A stretch of 64,000 bases of DNA, from contig QANZ01004226.1 of NCBI GenBank assembly GCA_003254925.1, positions 1 through 64,000 on the forward strand. Reading direction: 5' to 3'. The stretch comes from Chamaecrista fasciculata (lineage: Eukaryota > Streptophyta > Magnoliopsida > Fabales > Fabaceae). The notes under the pieces were generated by a model, which did not search any database, had not been told where the DNA came from, and saw only the letters and a program-made list of their open reading frames with translations. Position 1 is the stretch's first letter. Each line of letters starts with the position of its first letter. Of this stretch, positions 35,733 through 47,900 are shown piece by piece. The translations under genes and the position numbers were made by a program.

Positions 35733-37985
35733 TCAGATGGGAGCTGCACATGTTGTTCTAAAGTGACCTGTTTGATTGCAACGACTACAATGCACCACCC
35801 GCTTCAGACGTCCACGATCTTCGGCACGGACTCGCTTTTTCCTTGGTCGCCCAGGTGGCCGGAGTGATTTAGGAGGGTTAATAGTAGCTTCAACAATAGC
35901 TTTGGATGAATTCGGGTCTCCTTCAGACAACTCCTTCCATAGAGATTTATCTGGAATTGGATGTATGGTTTGAGAATACGTCTTCCTATAAGTTGCAACA
36001 GTAAAACAGCTTTCTGTGAATCTATGGACATTCTGCCTGCACGACAGAAGTGCTGCCACTGCATGCGCACATGGCAAACCATAGAGTTGCCATCCACGAC
36101 AAAGACAACAACGGTTCCGTATATCCACAATGTTTGTTCCTTCATGAGATATAACTTCAAATTCGGCTTCATTGGCACGAAGCACCTGATAAGTGCGTGC
36201 ACGCTCAAGAGCTTCCGCAACACGCCTCTCAGCTGAAGGTACAAGTATAGACGTCCACTGCATACTGGTCTCTCGGCGCTCATTAAACCAAGTCATCAGC
36301 TGCCTTCTAATGCATTCCATCATTTGAATTATTGGTAGCCCTGATGCCTCCAGTATCCCAGTGTTTAAAGATTCAACAATATTAGCTGTCAAATGACCAA
36401 ACCTTTGCCCCTCAAAATAAGCTGTGGCCCACAAACGAGCTGGAATTCTTCTAATCCAATAGGCAGCATCTTGTGATATCTCTTCAACCTCTAAAATTTT
36501 GGCTTCAAATTCAATTACTGTAAGAGCGTGAGCTGCTTCCCATAAAAGATTGACAAGCATTGTGTTACTAAACTCCTTACGAAAACTTTCACTCAAGTGA
36601 CGCATACAAAATCCATGAAAAGCAGTAGGAAAATTTGCTTCCACTCCATCCACAATTCCCTTCTGTCTGTCAGACAAAATTGTAAGTCTTGGCATGTTTT
36701 CTGTGTTAATCTCAAGCAGGTTATGAAGTTCAGAGAGAAACCACATCCAATTTTCATCATTCTCCTCGTCAACGACACCAAAAGCCAAAGGAAAAAGTGC
36801 CCCATCACCATCAAATCCAGTAGCAAGAAGTAAAGTACCAAGGTACTTGCTCTTCAAATACATTCTATCAAGCCCCAAGAGTGGCCGGCAGGCATTTAAG
36901 AAACCATATATTGATGCTTGAAAGGATATGAAGAGCCGTTGGAAGCAATTATCAGCTGAATTTCCGTAAACAGATGCAATACTGCTTGGGTTTGTTCGCT
37001 TCACCTGTTCACAGTATTGTGGAAGTAAGCGATACCCTTCTTCAAAGGATCCTCGCATTGCAGCCATGATACGTTCCTTACCTCTCCATGCTTGCTTGTA
37101 AGACAAGGTGATACCATGAACCCTGTGAATTTCTTCCAGTATTTCCTTTGGTTTGTAATTGGGGTTCTCCTTCAGCCTTTGCTCCACAGAGTTTGCAACC
37201 CACTGAACTGAGGCTTGCTGATGGCCAAGATGATAAATTCCTCCACATGTGTGATTCTCATGAATTGTCCTAATAGTAAAAGTTGGGACCCCTGGAAGCT
37301 TTGCTGCATGAATACGCCAGGGACATCCTTCACTTGCACATTTAGCAGTGAAGCGGGTCTTGTCAGATTTTATGGTCTGCATCTCAAAGTGCAAGGCAAT
37401 AGCGGTATCTCTCAATGCCCTCCGACAGCTCTTAACATCAGGGAATTCTTGCCCTACTGTCAATTCATAATTAGGACTGATAGCAAGTGTACGTGCCTGA
37501 ATTACAGGATGCATGGACACAAGCTGGGAGTCATGAAGATCCATTTCTTGGGCTGAATCAATCCCCATATCTGGGTGCTGGACCACAGCCAGGTCCAGGT
37601 TGTCATCAAGTTCTTGATTTTCTGAAACAGTCAACTCATTGTTCTCAGACAATACTAACTCATGATTCTGTGCCTGAAGGGGTATCTCATGGTCATTGTG
37701 CTCATGTTTTCGATCCATGGCCAATTCACTCTCATGCCCAAAATCGTGAACTTCATCACCTTCTTGACTCTGCCCTAAACCCAATTCGTGGTCATGGTCA
37801 TGCCCCAGACCCATTCCATGATCATTGGCATGTCCAAGACCCAAATGATGCTCATGGGCTTGTCCCAACTCCAGATCATGGTTCTGGCTGAGGCCCAAAT
37901 TACTATTATGGCTCAGCACCAATTGCCGCTCGTGACCAAGTGCTAAATTGTGATTTTGACCAAGTATCAAATCATGATTAGCCAT
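35733..37985 (-). CDS. MUG: MUSTANG-type domesticated Mutator-like transposase
   Basis: One uninterrupted coding exon. The conserved start is taken as MANHDL at 37985 (750 aa); an in-frame ATG four codons earlier (37997) is possible. Numbering below uses the longer form. Residues 5-85 repeat NHxLxLGQ/GHxHxLGLG units rich in His, Gly and Asp. Residues 177-250 match the MuDR N-terminal domain (YELTVGQEF, CASEGCPWRIHA). Residues about 375-470 match the MULE transposase domain, with candidate catalytic acids Asp377, Asp443 (ILSDRQKG) and Glu542 (NIVESLN). A SWIM zinc finger (CLCRGWQLYGLPCAH) lies near 631-645, and a zinc knuckle CSRCNQTGHFRTTC near the end. No terminal inverted repeats flank the gene. 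MUSTANG genes are conserved, immobile plant genes affecting growth and flowering. Related FAR1/FHY3 proteins are transcription factors. Confidence 0.9.
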   Translation of the reverse strand: MANHDLILGQNHNLALGHERQLVLSHNSNLGLSQNHDLELGQAHEHHLGLGHANDHGMGLGHDHDHELGLGQSQEGDEVHDFGHESELAMDRKHEHNDHEIPLQAQNHELVLSENNELTVSENQELDDNLDLAVVQHPDMGIDSAQEMDLHDSQLVSMHPVIQARTLAISPNYELTVGQEFPDVKSCRRALRDTAIALHFEMQTIKSDKTRFTAKCASEGCPWRIHAAKLPGVPTFTIRTIHENHTCGGIYHLGHQQASVQWVANSVEQRLKENPNYKPKEILEEIHRVHGITLSYKQAWRGKERIMAAMRGSFEEGYRLLPQYCEQVKRTNPSSIASVYGNSADNCFQRLFISFQASIYGFLNACRPLLGLDRMYLKSKYLGTLLLATGFDGDGALFPLAFGVVDEENDENWMWFLSELHNLLEINTENMPRLTILSDRQKGIVDGVEANFPTAFHGFCMRHLSESFRKEFSNTMLVNLLWEAAHALTVIEFEAKILEVEEISQDAAYWIRRIPARLWATAYFEGQRFGHLTANIVESLNTGILEASGLPIIQMMECIRRQLMTWFNERRETSMQWTSILVPSAERRVAEALERARTYQVLRANEAEFEVISHEGTNIVDIRNRCCLCRGWQLYGLPCAHAVAALLSCRQNVHRFTESCFTVATYRKTYSQTIHPIPDKSLWKELSEGDPNSSKAIVEATINPPKSLRPPGRPRKKRVRAEDRGRLKRVVHCSRCNQTGHFRTTCAAPI

Positions 37986-40980
37986 TGAAGATATCAATCA
38001 CGATATATGAACAATAAGAAGACAGATAGTTCAGCTTATAAAACAAATGGCTGATTTATGGCTGCAACACCAGCTACAAGGACCTATAAATAACAATAGC
38101 CAAGTCAGATAAAACCATCTATATCCTTCTCTGCTCATAGAAACTAACAGCCATAAAGGGGGAAAACTGAGACCATTGAAGTAAGTAAGCACTTGAGAAA
38201 GAGCATACTGATTACTAAACAGGAAATTGTCCTTGAATCCTTTCTTTAAATGTCATTGGATCACATCGCCAATTAATAATAAATATACAGTTCAACGGTT
38301 TCATATAACTAGATAACTTAGGCCTCTAAGCAGAAGTGCACTTAGAGAGAACTACAGAGGCCATCTGCGTGTAATCACACTGACAAACTGCGCAGATTCT
38401 AGCACTAATACGCATAATAATTTTCAAGTTGCTTAATGTTACATACACTGTTGAGTAGACTTGCATCGATTATATTACAAAACCACAAATCCTTAATTAT
38501 GAGAACATTCATTTTTATCACAGTCAAATCAACCCAGCCAAAACAAATTTCAGCCACACGAACCATATTCCTGGATTACAATGACATTCCCAAATTTTGG
38601 GTAGCACATAATGAATAAAAGGGTTGTCAAACCAAATTCGCCTCCGAGAAAAATATGAATGAAAGCGTAACCAATTGAGAAATCAATAGAATCATCCAGT
38701 ACTCAAAATCAAAGAAAAATCAAAACAACAACTGTAACCCAACCCATCAAAGTCCAACACTTAAAACATAAATTAAAAAAAAGAATCAAAAGAATGACAA
38801 TAGATATGGTAAAGAGGGCAGAGTTAGAGTGAAATTTACCGAAACGAAGATTCAACCTTGAAACATGGAAGTGAAATCTGAAATCGGAAGCGGATCGAAC
38901 GATGAGTGAAGAAGAAGGAAGAGGAAGGCGTAAGAGTAGAAATTTGAAAAGAGGTTGAAGAAAAAGGCGGGGAATTGGAGAAAATCGGAATTAGGGGAAA
39001 GAAGGTAAGGAGAGGAGAGGAAGATTGGGAATTAGAGGGGCAGAGGAGGCAGCGTATTGTGAGGGATGAGAAGGGAAACTCAGGTATCGGGACGACACAA
39101 ATAAGAGGGTATTTAGGTCTAAGGGATTTTAGGTCTTCTATTTCAGCTTTCCCGTAATTACTGTTTTGCCCCACTCCCATTTTTCACCATTTATAACCCA
39201 AACAAAACAATTCTCATTCTTCCTCACTCTCTCTCAGTCTCTCACTCCTTCCACTCACCTAACTCTTATATTACTTAATTCTATATTTTTTAAAATTATA
39301 TATTATTTTAAAGAGTAATAGAGGATATTTATTTAACGAATATTTCTTCATTACTTACATTATCTTTAAATTTTAAAAAATAANTAAATAGGGACATCTC
39401 CAAGTAATGAAAAGAATTAGCCTCTTAGAATATGGTTAATTTGATTTTGAATTTCTGTTAAGAAAAATGTCCATATGTAATATTTGATCGTATTTTAAAT
39501 AGAATTACCTCTATTAAAAAATATTTATGAAAAAAATTGAAACACCCACATTACTTGCATTAGAGAACATTAGTTACAAGTATTTCTAAAAAGAGATGAC
39601 ATCTCATGCTAAGGGCATGCCTTATCATTCTTGTATCACATTATGGTTCTCGATAATCTTTCATAACTTTTTGGTCTATCTTTGCAACACTTACATGTAT
39701 GGCTTAGAAATTCTTCTAATACTTAATAAACATTCTATTTTATATATATTCAGAATGATACATACTTGTTGTCTTTATTCTTTCTATCCATGCTTGATAT
39801 AAGTTGGGATTCTTGCTTGTTCTTCCTGCACACATTATCATGTTGTGAGAGTAGCAAAACAAGTCCATTATTCTCCATTCAAACTGCAAAATAATTTTAA
39901 AAGATAATTTTTAGAATACTCAAATTAAAATAGTTTTCAAAATATTCAAATTTAAAAAATACATACTCTCACCCATTTAAAAATTTAGAGTTGTTTTAAA
40001 TATTTATAAATTATTAAAAATAGTTTGGCCTAGCTTAATCAATTCATCTTAAATAATATATATAAATTGCTTGAATCATTTATTTATTCAAGTGGGTTAT
40101 TAACTAACAATGTCAAATTAGACTTGAATAGTGAACATTTGTTTCACATTCGGGAAGTTCATCATATGTATTTCGTTTTAAGTCCAAATGTAATAATTTC
40201 GAAGTTATAAATTACTATTGATAAATTATTTTTCAGTTTAATTAGAATTTCCAACAAATAAAAATTAAATTAGAGATAAAAAAGTGAAACTTTTGAAAAC
40301 TTGTAGAATCAAAATTGCGACAAAAAGAAAAAAAACAAAGGACTATATAGCGATTTGTTCCAAATATAATGGACCAAAAGTGTATTTTGGCCAACATAAT
40401 TTATCTTTGAGTTTGACCTAAATAGAATTTAATTTTCAACCAAACGCTATCATCCATCAAACAGAATCTTAGGGCGCGAAGGACACTGCAGCTCAGTCCT
40501 CACTCAATCGATTCCAGGCTTTTGTGAGACTCCGACCGTTCGTCGACGTTGTTGCTTCTGCGAGGACGCCGGCGCCGGTCCGTTCTATTGTGCTTGTGAT
40601 ACGTCGCATTTCTCTTCTGCATGTCGGTGTTTTATTTGTTCCCATTATCTTTGAGTCTGATATTGGTACTGGTTTGCTAACATAATGTTAATGGGATTGA
40701 TATTGCTGAGATTGCTTAGTCTGATAATGGTATAAGTAGGTAATGACAATGAATTTGGTATTGCTGAGCTTGCTTAATGATATTAGTTTGCTGGGATTGA
40801 TTAAATGCTTTTCTTAGATTGTTATTGATTGAACACTTAGTCTGATAATGGTATTTGTTGAAATTAATTACAATTTGATGTAACTGTAATCTGATGCTGG
40901 ATTTGCATATTTATATATGAAAGACTTAACTTCAATGTGCAGACTCACTCTTGAGTGTGGCAACTGAGGGGTTTTTGAGC
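37986..40980. other. Divergent promoter region: MUSTANG leader and PurK-PurE leader
   Basis: On the minus strand, good donor sequence at about 38,839 (TTTCG-GTAAATTTC) suggests a non-coding exon at about 38,842-39,170 and a leader intron to about 37,990. An N lies at 39384 in AT-rich DNA. Positions 39,200-40,430 are AT-rich without a gene; about 40,255-40,400 looks like half of a fold-back element (GGACCAAAAGTGTATTTTGGCC). Positions 40,470-40,620 are less AT-rich and are probably the non-coding first exon of the purine gene, with an acceptor at 40940-40942. Confidence 0.45.
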
Positions 40981-43900
40981 ATGCTTCAAGGTACACGAGC
41001 TGTCAACAACATTTCGGCCTTGGCCTACACGCCTTGCCGTCCCTCCCTTAAAACCACTCCTTTCTCACTTGGCTTCTACAATTACATGGACCCTCCTCCT
41101 TCTTTTGCTTCTTTGAAGCTAAGACAGCCTCACCACCCGCACTTCACTTGTCAAGCTTCACAGAATGATCTTTCTGTCAGGTTTCCTGGTCCTTTGGTTT
41201 TGGTTTTTCTCTAATTTTTCTGGGGTTTATTTTTTTCTTTTTGTTTTTGTACTCTTTGTTTATGTTTTTTGGCTCACAATGTGTGCAAGGTCCTGTTTCG
41301 ACTGTATTTGGAAGCTATTTTGATCACTTGTACTCATAGAATTGACAGCCATCTTCACCTTTACAAACACCATTTTGTCACATGAAATTTCTGAAACTGA
41401 AATATTTTTTAAAAAAAAAACCACGGTGTTGTGTATGCAGGAATGATGAATCGCCTGTCCATGGACTATCTGAAATTATTGTTGGGGTTCTGGGAGGAGG
41501 TCAACTTGGTCGAATGCTGTGTCAAGCTGCTTCCAAGATGGCAATTAAAGTCATGGTTTTGGATCCACAGGAGAACTGCCCCGCAAGTTCACTGTCATAT
41601 GCTCATATGGTTGGAAGCTATGATGACAGTGCTACGGTTGAGGAATTTGCGAAGAGGTCGGATTTTGTATGCAATACATATTATGAATTTATTTATTATC
41701 TCTGTCATTTACTAAAAATTATTTGTACATTCTGGTATGACATGGATATTCAGATGTGGAGTATTGACTGTGGAGATCGAACATGTTGATGCTGCTACAT
41801 TAGAGAAGCTTGAGCAGCAAGGAGTTGATTGCCAACCCAAAGCCTCTACCATACGAATCATTCAGGTATTATCTGATGTAATGTGCAATTTTACTAGTCA
41901 ATATCATATAGGGTACATTCTGGCTGAGAGAATGAACATATTGATGTTTCTAGTTTTGTTTGACGTGGTTGGTCTCAACATTGATAGACATGTTAATTTG
42001 AACACCTTATAAAGCTAAGCCTTGATGTGAATTTCTTTACATATTGCAGGATAAATATATGCAAAAGTTGCATTTTTCTAAGCATGACATTCCACTTCCT
42101 GAATTTGTGCAGGTTGGTACTTTATATAAGATATTATATGAAGAATTTGGCTGTAATTATGATTGAAAATGCATGTTTACAATAATACTTAAAACATGTG
42201 AATGACATATTGAACAGATAGATAATCTTGAAGGTGCCAAGAGAGCAGGGGAACACTTTGGCTACCCTCTCATGATCAAGAGTAGGAAATTAGCTTATGA
42301 TGGGCGTGGAAATGCTGTTGCTAAATGTGAAGAGGCGCTCCCTTCTGCTGTAGAGGGTAATTATTTATTTGTTATTGTTTTTATTAATTTTTACTGGCAT
42401 AAGTTTTCTTTCTCTGTTGTTGATTGGAGAACTTTATTTTACCTTTTTTCTTTGAGGAGAAAGAAGGCTCTGGAAAAGTTGTCTGAGTTAATTCTTCTTC
42501 TACCTTAATAGTTAATAGTATTATGTACAAAACTTGTACTTTTTTATCGGTGGAACATCTTTTTACTTGTTGAATATTTTACCCCAACTGTGCAGCTCTT
42601 GGAGGTTTTGGTCATGGTTTATTTGTCGAGAAATGGGCACCTTTTGTTAAGGTCAGTATCTAAAATAACTCATTGATTTTTTATGATCTATATATGTTAC
42701 TTCGACTACCAATAATGAACTAGCTGAAAGAAGGAAAATAATATTCCTATTGTCAAGACAACAAATGTTGAATTTAAGGATACTGAGATTAATTCATTGT
42801 GTCTGCTAAGCATGATTCACTGACATAATAGTTCTTTATTTTTGTTCAGTTTTTTCTATCACATTTGCTACTATAAACAGTTTACTTTTTGACAATGTGT
42901 AACATTTTGGGGGAACTTATTCCCACATCATACTTTGCTTCCATCTCTTGCTCTTATTTATTTATTTTTTTTTATCTTCTGCGGTAATGAACTCTGATTA
43001 AACTTCCAAGTGACTTTATTCTTTTATAAGCATGTCCTTTGTTGCTAAGTAAAAGAATTTTTCTTTTAAAAAAAAAAACTTGGTTTTGGAAGGTCATTTT
43101 ATTAGGTTATAGATCATCTTACACTGTCTTCTGAAAAATGGTAGGAACTAGCAGTCATTGTGGTGAGAGGAAGAGACAATACTATTTCATGCTATCCAGT
43201 TGTGGAAACTATCCACAGGTAACATGCAGAACAAGTATACCCATGGAAGATACTAAATGCAATTTCTAATGCAGAGATCAAACCCAAATTATTTTATTAA
43301 AGTAATGCAGTAATATGTTCAGCATCATTATCTGATTGCTATGCGGTTTGGGGTTTGTTTTAGGGACAATATATGTCACATAGTTAAGGCACCTGCTGAC
43401 GTGAAATGGAAGGTTAGAGAGCGTGCAACTGAAGTTGCTTGCAAAGCCATTAGCTCTCTAGAAGGTGCTGGTGTGTTTGCAGTTGAATTGTTCCTGACAA
43501 GTGATGGACAGGTTTCGAGTTTACTTCATCAACTTTAAACCTATTTTAATTTTTTTAACTCTTATGAAATGTCCAATGGCTTTCATTTCATTAGTATATT
43601 TTCTTATGTTACAAGTGCATCATATTTGGTTTTTCTCCTTCCTTATATTGTGACTTGATGTATTTATTTCTTAACAGATTTTACTAAATGAAGTAGCACC
43701 TAGACCTCACAATAGTGGTCATCACACAATTGAGTCTTGCTACACTTCACAATATGAGCAGCATTTACGTGCTGTCATTGGTCTTCCTCTTGGTGATACA
43801 TCAATGAAAACTCCAGCTGCTCTCATGTATAATATACTTGGTGAAGAAGAGGTATTTACCTTTTGTTTTCTTCCTTTTGCCTTATTGATTGATAGGAAAT

Positions 43901-46900
43901 TAGAGATCGGTTTTTACCTTTCTCTGCTAGAGTGGTGCTGTCAGATTTACTTGGATTAAAGTGTGGAAAGGATGAATTAGTCTGAAACAAATTGTTGCTG
44001 GCATTGGATGAAATTTCAAATTTTGAAATGTGTGTCAGTTTTTTTTTTCTATCCTGGATCTGAATAAAAATGGTTGACGTTTATTTTTTAATAAAGTCGG
44101 CTTATATTTTGAATATGGTTATATGCATCAAGGTTATTGAGTTCTGTTTTTAGTTATTATATAAATTATATAAATGGCTGAAATGCAGAAAACTCCCCTG
44201 AACTTTAGTCACTATGCAGAAAAACCCCCCTAAACCAAAGACCCTCTGAACTTTTGATTCTGTGCAGATAACCCTTTTTTAAAGATTTTTATATAAAAAA
44301 AAGTTTATTTGTAATTTTATGAGTAACATTATGTTTTATATTTATCCAAATTAAAAATAAACTAATGTTGCAATTAATAGTAGCCAAAAAAAACTAACAA
44401 ATTTTTAATTTTTCAACAAAAAATTTAACAAAAGGGGTTATTTACACAAAATTGAAAGTTCAGGGAATCTTTTATCACTTTTCAAAGCCAGGGAAGTTTT
44501 CTGCATTTTAGCCTATATATATATTTGTTATTAAAGATCGTTCTGTTTTTTAAGTTATAATTGTCTGTGATAGTACTGTGCGTGAAATATAGTTAATGTT
44601 TGTAGGGGGAGCTTGGTTTCCGTTTAGCTCATCAATTGATTGAAAGGGCATTGACCATTCCTGGGGCTACTGTTCATTGGTATGACAAACCAGGTGAGCT
44701 TCTGTTTATCTAGTGATCTTATGTTGATTGCTTTCAATGTTGGATCACTAGTATGCCATGCATACACATTCATACTGAACAAATGGCGCCATTCTTATCT
44801 CAAATTTGTCAGAAATGAGAAAGCAACGAAAAATGGGCCATATAACAATTGTTGGGCCTTCCCTTGGCAATATTGAAAGAAATCTTGCAATTATGGTTGA
44901 TGGGAAAGGATTAGATATCAGAACTTCAGGTTAGTGACACAAACTTCTTTTCTCTGTATTATTGATACATTGCTGGACTTGAGAATGAAGATGATTTTTT
45001 TGTAATTTTTTTCCTCTTCTCATGCAATAATTTAATTGGTAAAATTGGTAGTTCACATGCTTATAACATATTTACATTTAAAAAACTAGTAGTTTTTGAA
45101 GCCTCTATTAATTGAAATCATAAAAAAAATTTCTCTTGTCGTTTTCAAATATACACTTATTATTTTCAAATATGCACAATCAAATTTAACATTTTAATTT
45201 TTAATCCTTTTTTTTTTTAACTTACCAATCATTATTTTCAGTCGCTTGGGCAAATTTTACAATAATGTGTCCTTGAAATTTTCTCACAGAATTTCTCATT
45301 GTTTGGATGAATCCTCCATTATTTTATAAATAGGACAACACAACGATTTCCCAATTTTTGGTAACTTTGGTGATTAATGTGTAGGAAAATATAATTTAGT
45401 ACAGTTAATTTCTTACATTCATCCTTATATGGCTTTCAATCATTCTGGCTCTTTGGCATTTAACTCTGGCAAAGAACGGAAAGTACATTTCTTACTACAC
45501 AAGAAAAGGGAGATAAGACTTTTTTTAAGCTAACATGTCTGTTACTCTTGCACTCATTTATACTTTATGTTGTTTGTTAAATAACTGTAGTTGCTCCACG
45601 TGTTGGGATCATAATGGGCTCTGATTCAGATCTTCCTGTTATGAAAAGTGCTGCTGAAATCATGGAGAAATTTGGTGTGCCATATGAGGTCAACTGAAGC
45701 TTTTCTTTTCTTGTATCTTTTGGCAGGAGGGAGATATCTTCCTGTGTAAAGTTCTTTATCCTGACCTATTGCACATTAATTTGCAGGTAAAGATTGTTTC
45801 AGCTCACCGAACTCCTGAATTGATGTTTTCATATGCTTCCTCTGCTCATGAGCGAGGCATAAAAGTTATTATTGCTGGTGCTGGAGGGGCAGCTCACTTG
45901 CCAGGTAAGTTTTCCGGTATGTGCTTTGTATAAGTTTCTTAAGGATCAATTGCATTACTAGCATTCATTAAGCTTATGTATCTCAGGAATGGTAGCTGCT
46001 CTTACTCCGTTACCTGTTATTGGTGTTCCTGTGCGTTCTTCTTCTCTTAGTGGAGTCGATTCATTATATTCAATTGTGCAGGTATGTTTTTTTACATTTT
46101 GTTTGTATGATGTTAAAAAGGTTTAGTGATGAGACTTGGTAATTATATTAATATAGAAGAAAGATGAGTGAGGAGCCCAAGTTGAAATTCCTTTTTGAAC
46201 TGTGGTGAGTATTGTATGTTATTGAAGGATAACCCCCTCCTATAAGAAAAGAATGTGTGTGCTTTAAAGCAGTTTTTCTCATCTTAGAAGTAGCTTCTGA
46301 CCTTATGTGAAAAGCAACCTGCACATGTTCTTAAAAGCAACTTCTGTGAAAAAAGAAAAATTGGTTTCTAGGAAGTTGTTGATGAATTTCGCAACAACCT
46401 GAAATTGTTGTCAAAAGGACCTTATAGAGATTATGTTTACTGACAAGTTGTCAACTGACATTTAGAGGCAAGATCTCAAATACCCTAATTATTAGATGCT
46501 GAGGAGCCACGAACTATTGCTTCTCCTTTCTTTTTCATAGACTGAAAATGTTTCTATTACTTCTAGAAGTCCTGCGATTTGGAGTCTCTGTTTTGGTCTT
46601 GATCTGATAAAGAATAGGCATCCTAACAGACTCATCATCTCCTACTTGGGAGCCAAGTAGTTTCTCAATGAGTTTATCAAGTGTTCTAGTATCATCATGG
46701 ATACTGCAAAAGGGTGCAATGACCTTTTTTTTTATGTAGTTTGTAGGGACTTAGTTGACGCTTCTACTATCATTTTAGGTATGTTAGTTCTCTTGTTTGA
46801 CAAGTGATAAGTTCTTGGTTCAATGTTTTTTATGCAAAGTTAACAGTACTGTTATTTTTTTTTTCCCTTTGAGTATAATAAAAAAATAAGGGTAAATTGC

Positions 46901-47900
46901 AGTTTGGTACCCTGTGGTTAGGGGCGATTCCACTTTGGTACCCTGAAAGAAAAATTTTTGCAGTTTGGTGCCCCGTGGTTTGCTCTGTTAGCGAATTGGT
47001 CCAAATTTGCCCCGTGGACCAATTCGCTAACGGAGCAAACCACGGGGCACCAAACTGCAAAAATTTTTCTTTCAGGGTACCAAAGTGGAATCGCCCCTAA
47101 CCACAGGGTACCAAACTGCAATTTACCCTTATTTTTTTATTATACTCAAAGGGAAAAAAAAAATAACAGTACTGTTAACTTTGCATAAAAAACATTGAAC
47201 CAAGAACTTATCACTTGTCAAACAAGAGAACTAACATACCTAAAATGATAGTAGANACAATCACATTTGTCATTAAATCCTAACGGAAATAAAGCACAGG
47301 GGACCAATTCGCTAACGGAGCAAACCATGGGGCACTAAACTGCAAAAATTTTTCTTTCAGGGTACCAAAGTGAAATCGCCCCTAACCACAGGGTACCAAA
47401 CTGCAATTTACCCAAAAAAATAAAGCAAAAGAAGGAAAAGTATATGATGGTTTACCCAATAACTTTGGTTCTGTTCAAATATGACCAATTTGTCTTAGTC
47501 TTATAGCATGTATTCCATGCTCTTTATTGAGTCATGTCTATAAACTTCTTGCAAATCTTGGTACGTATTGGCTATGCAGATGCCAAAAGGTGTGCCTGTT
47601 GCCACAGTCGCAATTGATAATGCTACTAATGCTGGATTGCATGCCATTAGCATATTGGCTATTGCAGATAATGACCTTTTATCAAGGTTTCATTTTTTCC
47701 CTCACTCTCTCCATTTCTCTTTATACCTGTTAACTATGTTGTAGGTTCGAAATCTGGAATTATTTCCAACTGATATCACATTCACAATACTTGGCAGGCT
47801 GAAACAATTTCTTGAGGACCAAACAGAAACTGTCTTGAGGAAAGGAGAGAGGTTAGAAAAAGAAGGTTGGAAATCCTACTTGGAACTCCCACCGAAATAG
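40981..47900 (+). CDS. Phosphoribosylaminoimidazole carboxylase, plastid (PurK-PurE fusion)
   Basis: Sixteen coding exons: 40981-41180, 41441-41656, 41754-41865, 42050-42112, 42218-42356, 42596-42651, 43145-43218, 43364-43511, 43678-43851, 44606-44693, 44813-44929, 45591-45688, 45787-45904, 45987-46081, 47580-47686, 47798-47900. They total 1908 nt, 635 aa. The first ~65 residues look like a plastid transit peptide (Ser/Thr/Pro-rich, few acids). The PurK ATP-grasp part follows: [59 protein letters not shown]. The PurE part begins near residue 463: [23 protein letters not shown] (about 500-506), [11 protein letters not shown]. Together they convert AIR to CAIR in purine synthesis. Plants and fungi have this fusion, corresponding to At2g37690. 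Intron 9 holds a MITE and intron 14 a palindrome with an N. Confidence 0.95.
44176..44513. mobile_element. Fold-back MITE, family G (copy 1), in intron 9 of the purine gene
   Basis: The left end GGCTGAAATGCAGAAAAC is complementary to the right end TTTTCTGCATTTTAGCC. Arm motifs (CCCCTGAACTTT; complement AAAGTTCAGGG) pair across an AT-rich centre. The layout matches the element in GIF1 intron 3. Confidence 0.75.
46763..47255. repeat. 493-bp near-perfect palindrome in intron 14 of the purine gene
   Basis: The left arm 46763-47002 and right arm 47016-47255 are inverted copies with essentially one mismatch (CTCTGTT against CTCCGTT near the centre). They are separated by 13 nt, and the N follows immediately at 47256. 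Each arm contains about 127 bp of single-copy intron DNA plus the outer 113 bp of a family B MITE. Even the 10-nt T/A runs match. It explains the mirrored open frames on both strands around 46830-47188. Confidence 0.92.
46890..47413. mobile_element. Family B MITE (GGGTAAATTGCA / GGTACCCTGTGGTT), apparently disrupted
   Basis: The left end is GGGTAAATTGCAGTTTGGTA. The true right end appears to be 47300-47413 (ending CTGCAATTTACCC), which differs at a few sites from the mirror copy at 47016-47128. The element is therefore represented by three arms rather than two, the middle one being the fold-back copy. Related copies lie at 56191-56325 and 62497-62762. Confidence 0.75.

Noticed and set aside
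46830-47188. Four similar open frames on both strands (about 67 and 76 codons each)
   Set aside because: They are mirror images produced by the palindrome and MITE; no protein family is recognisable.
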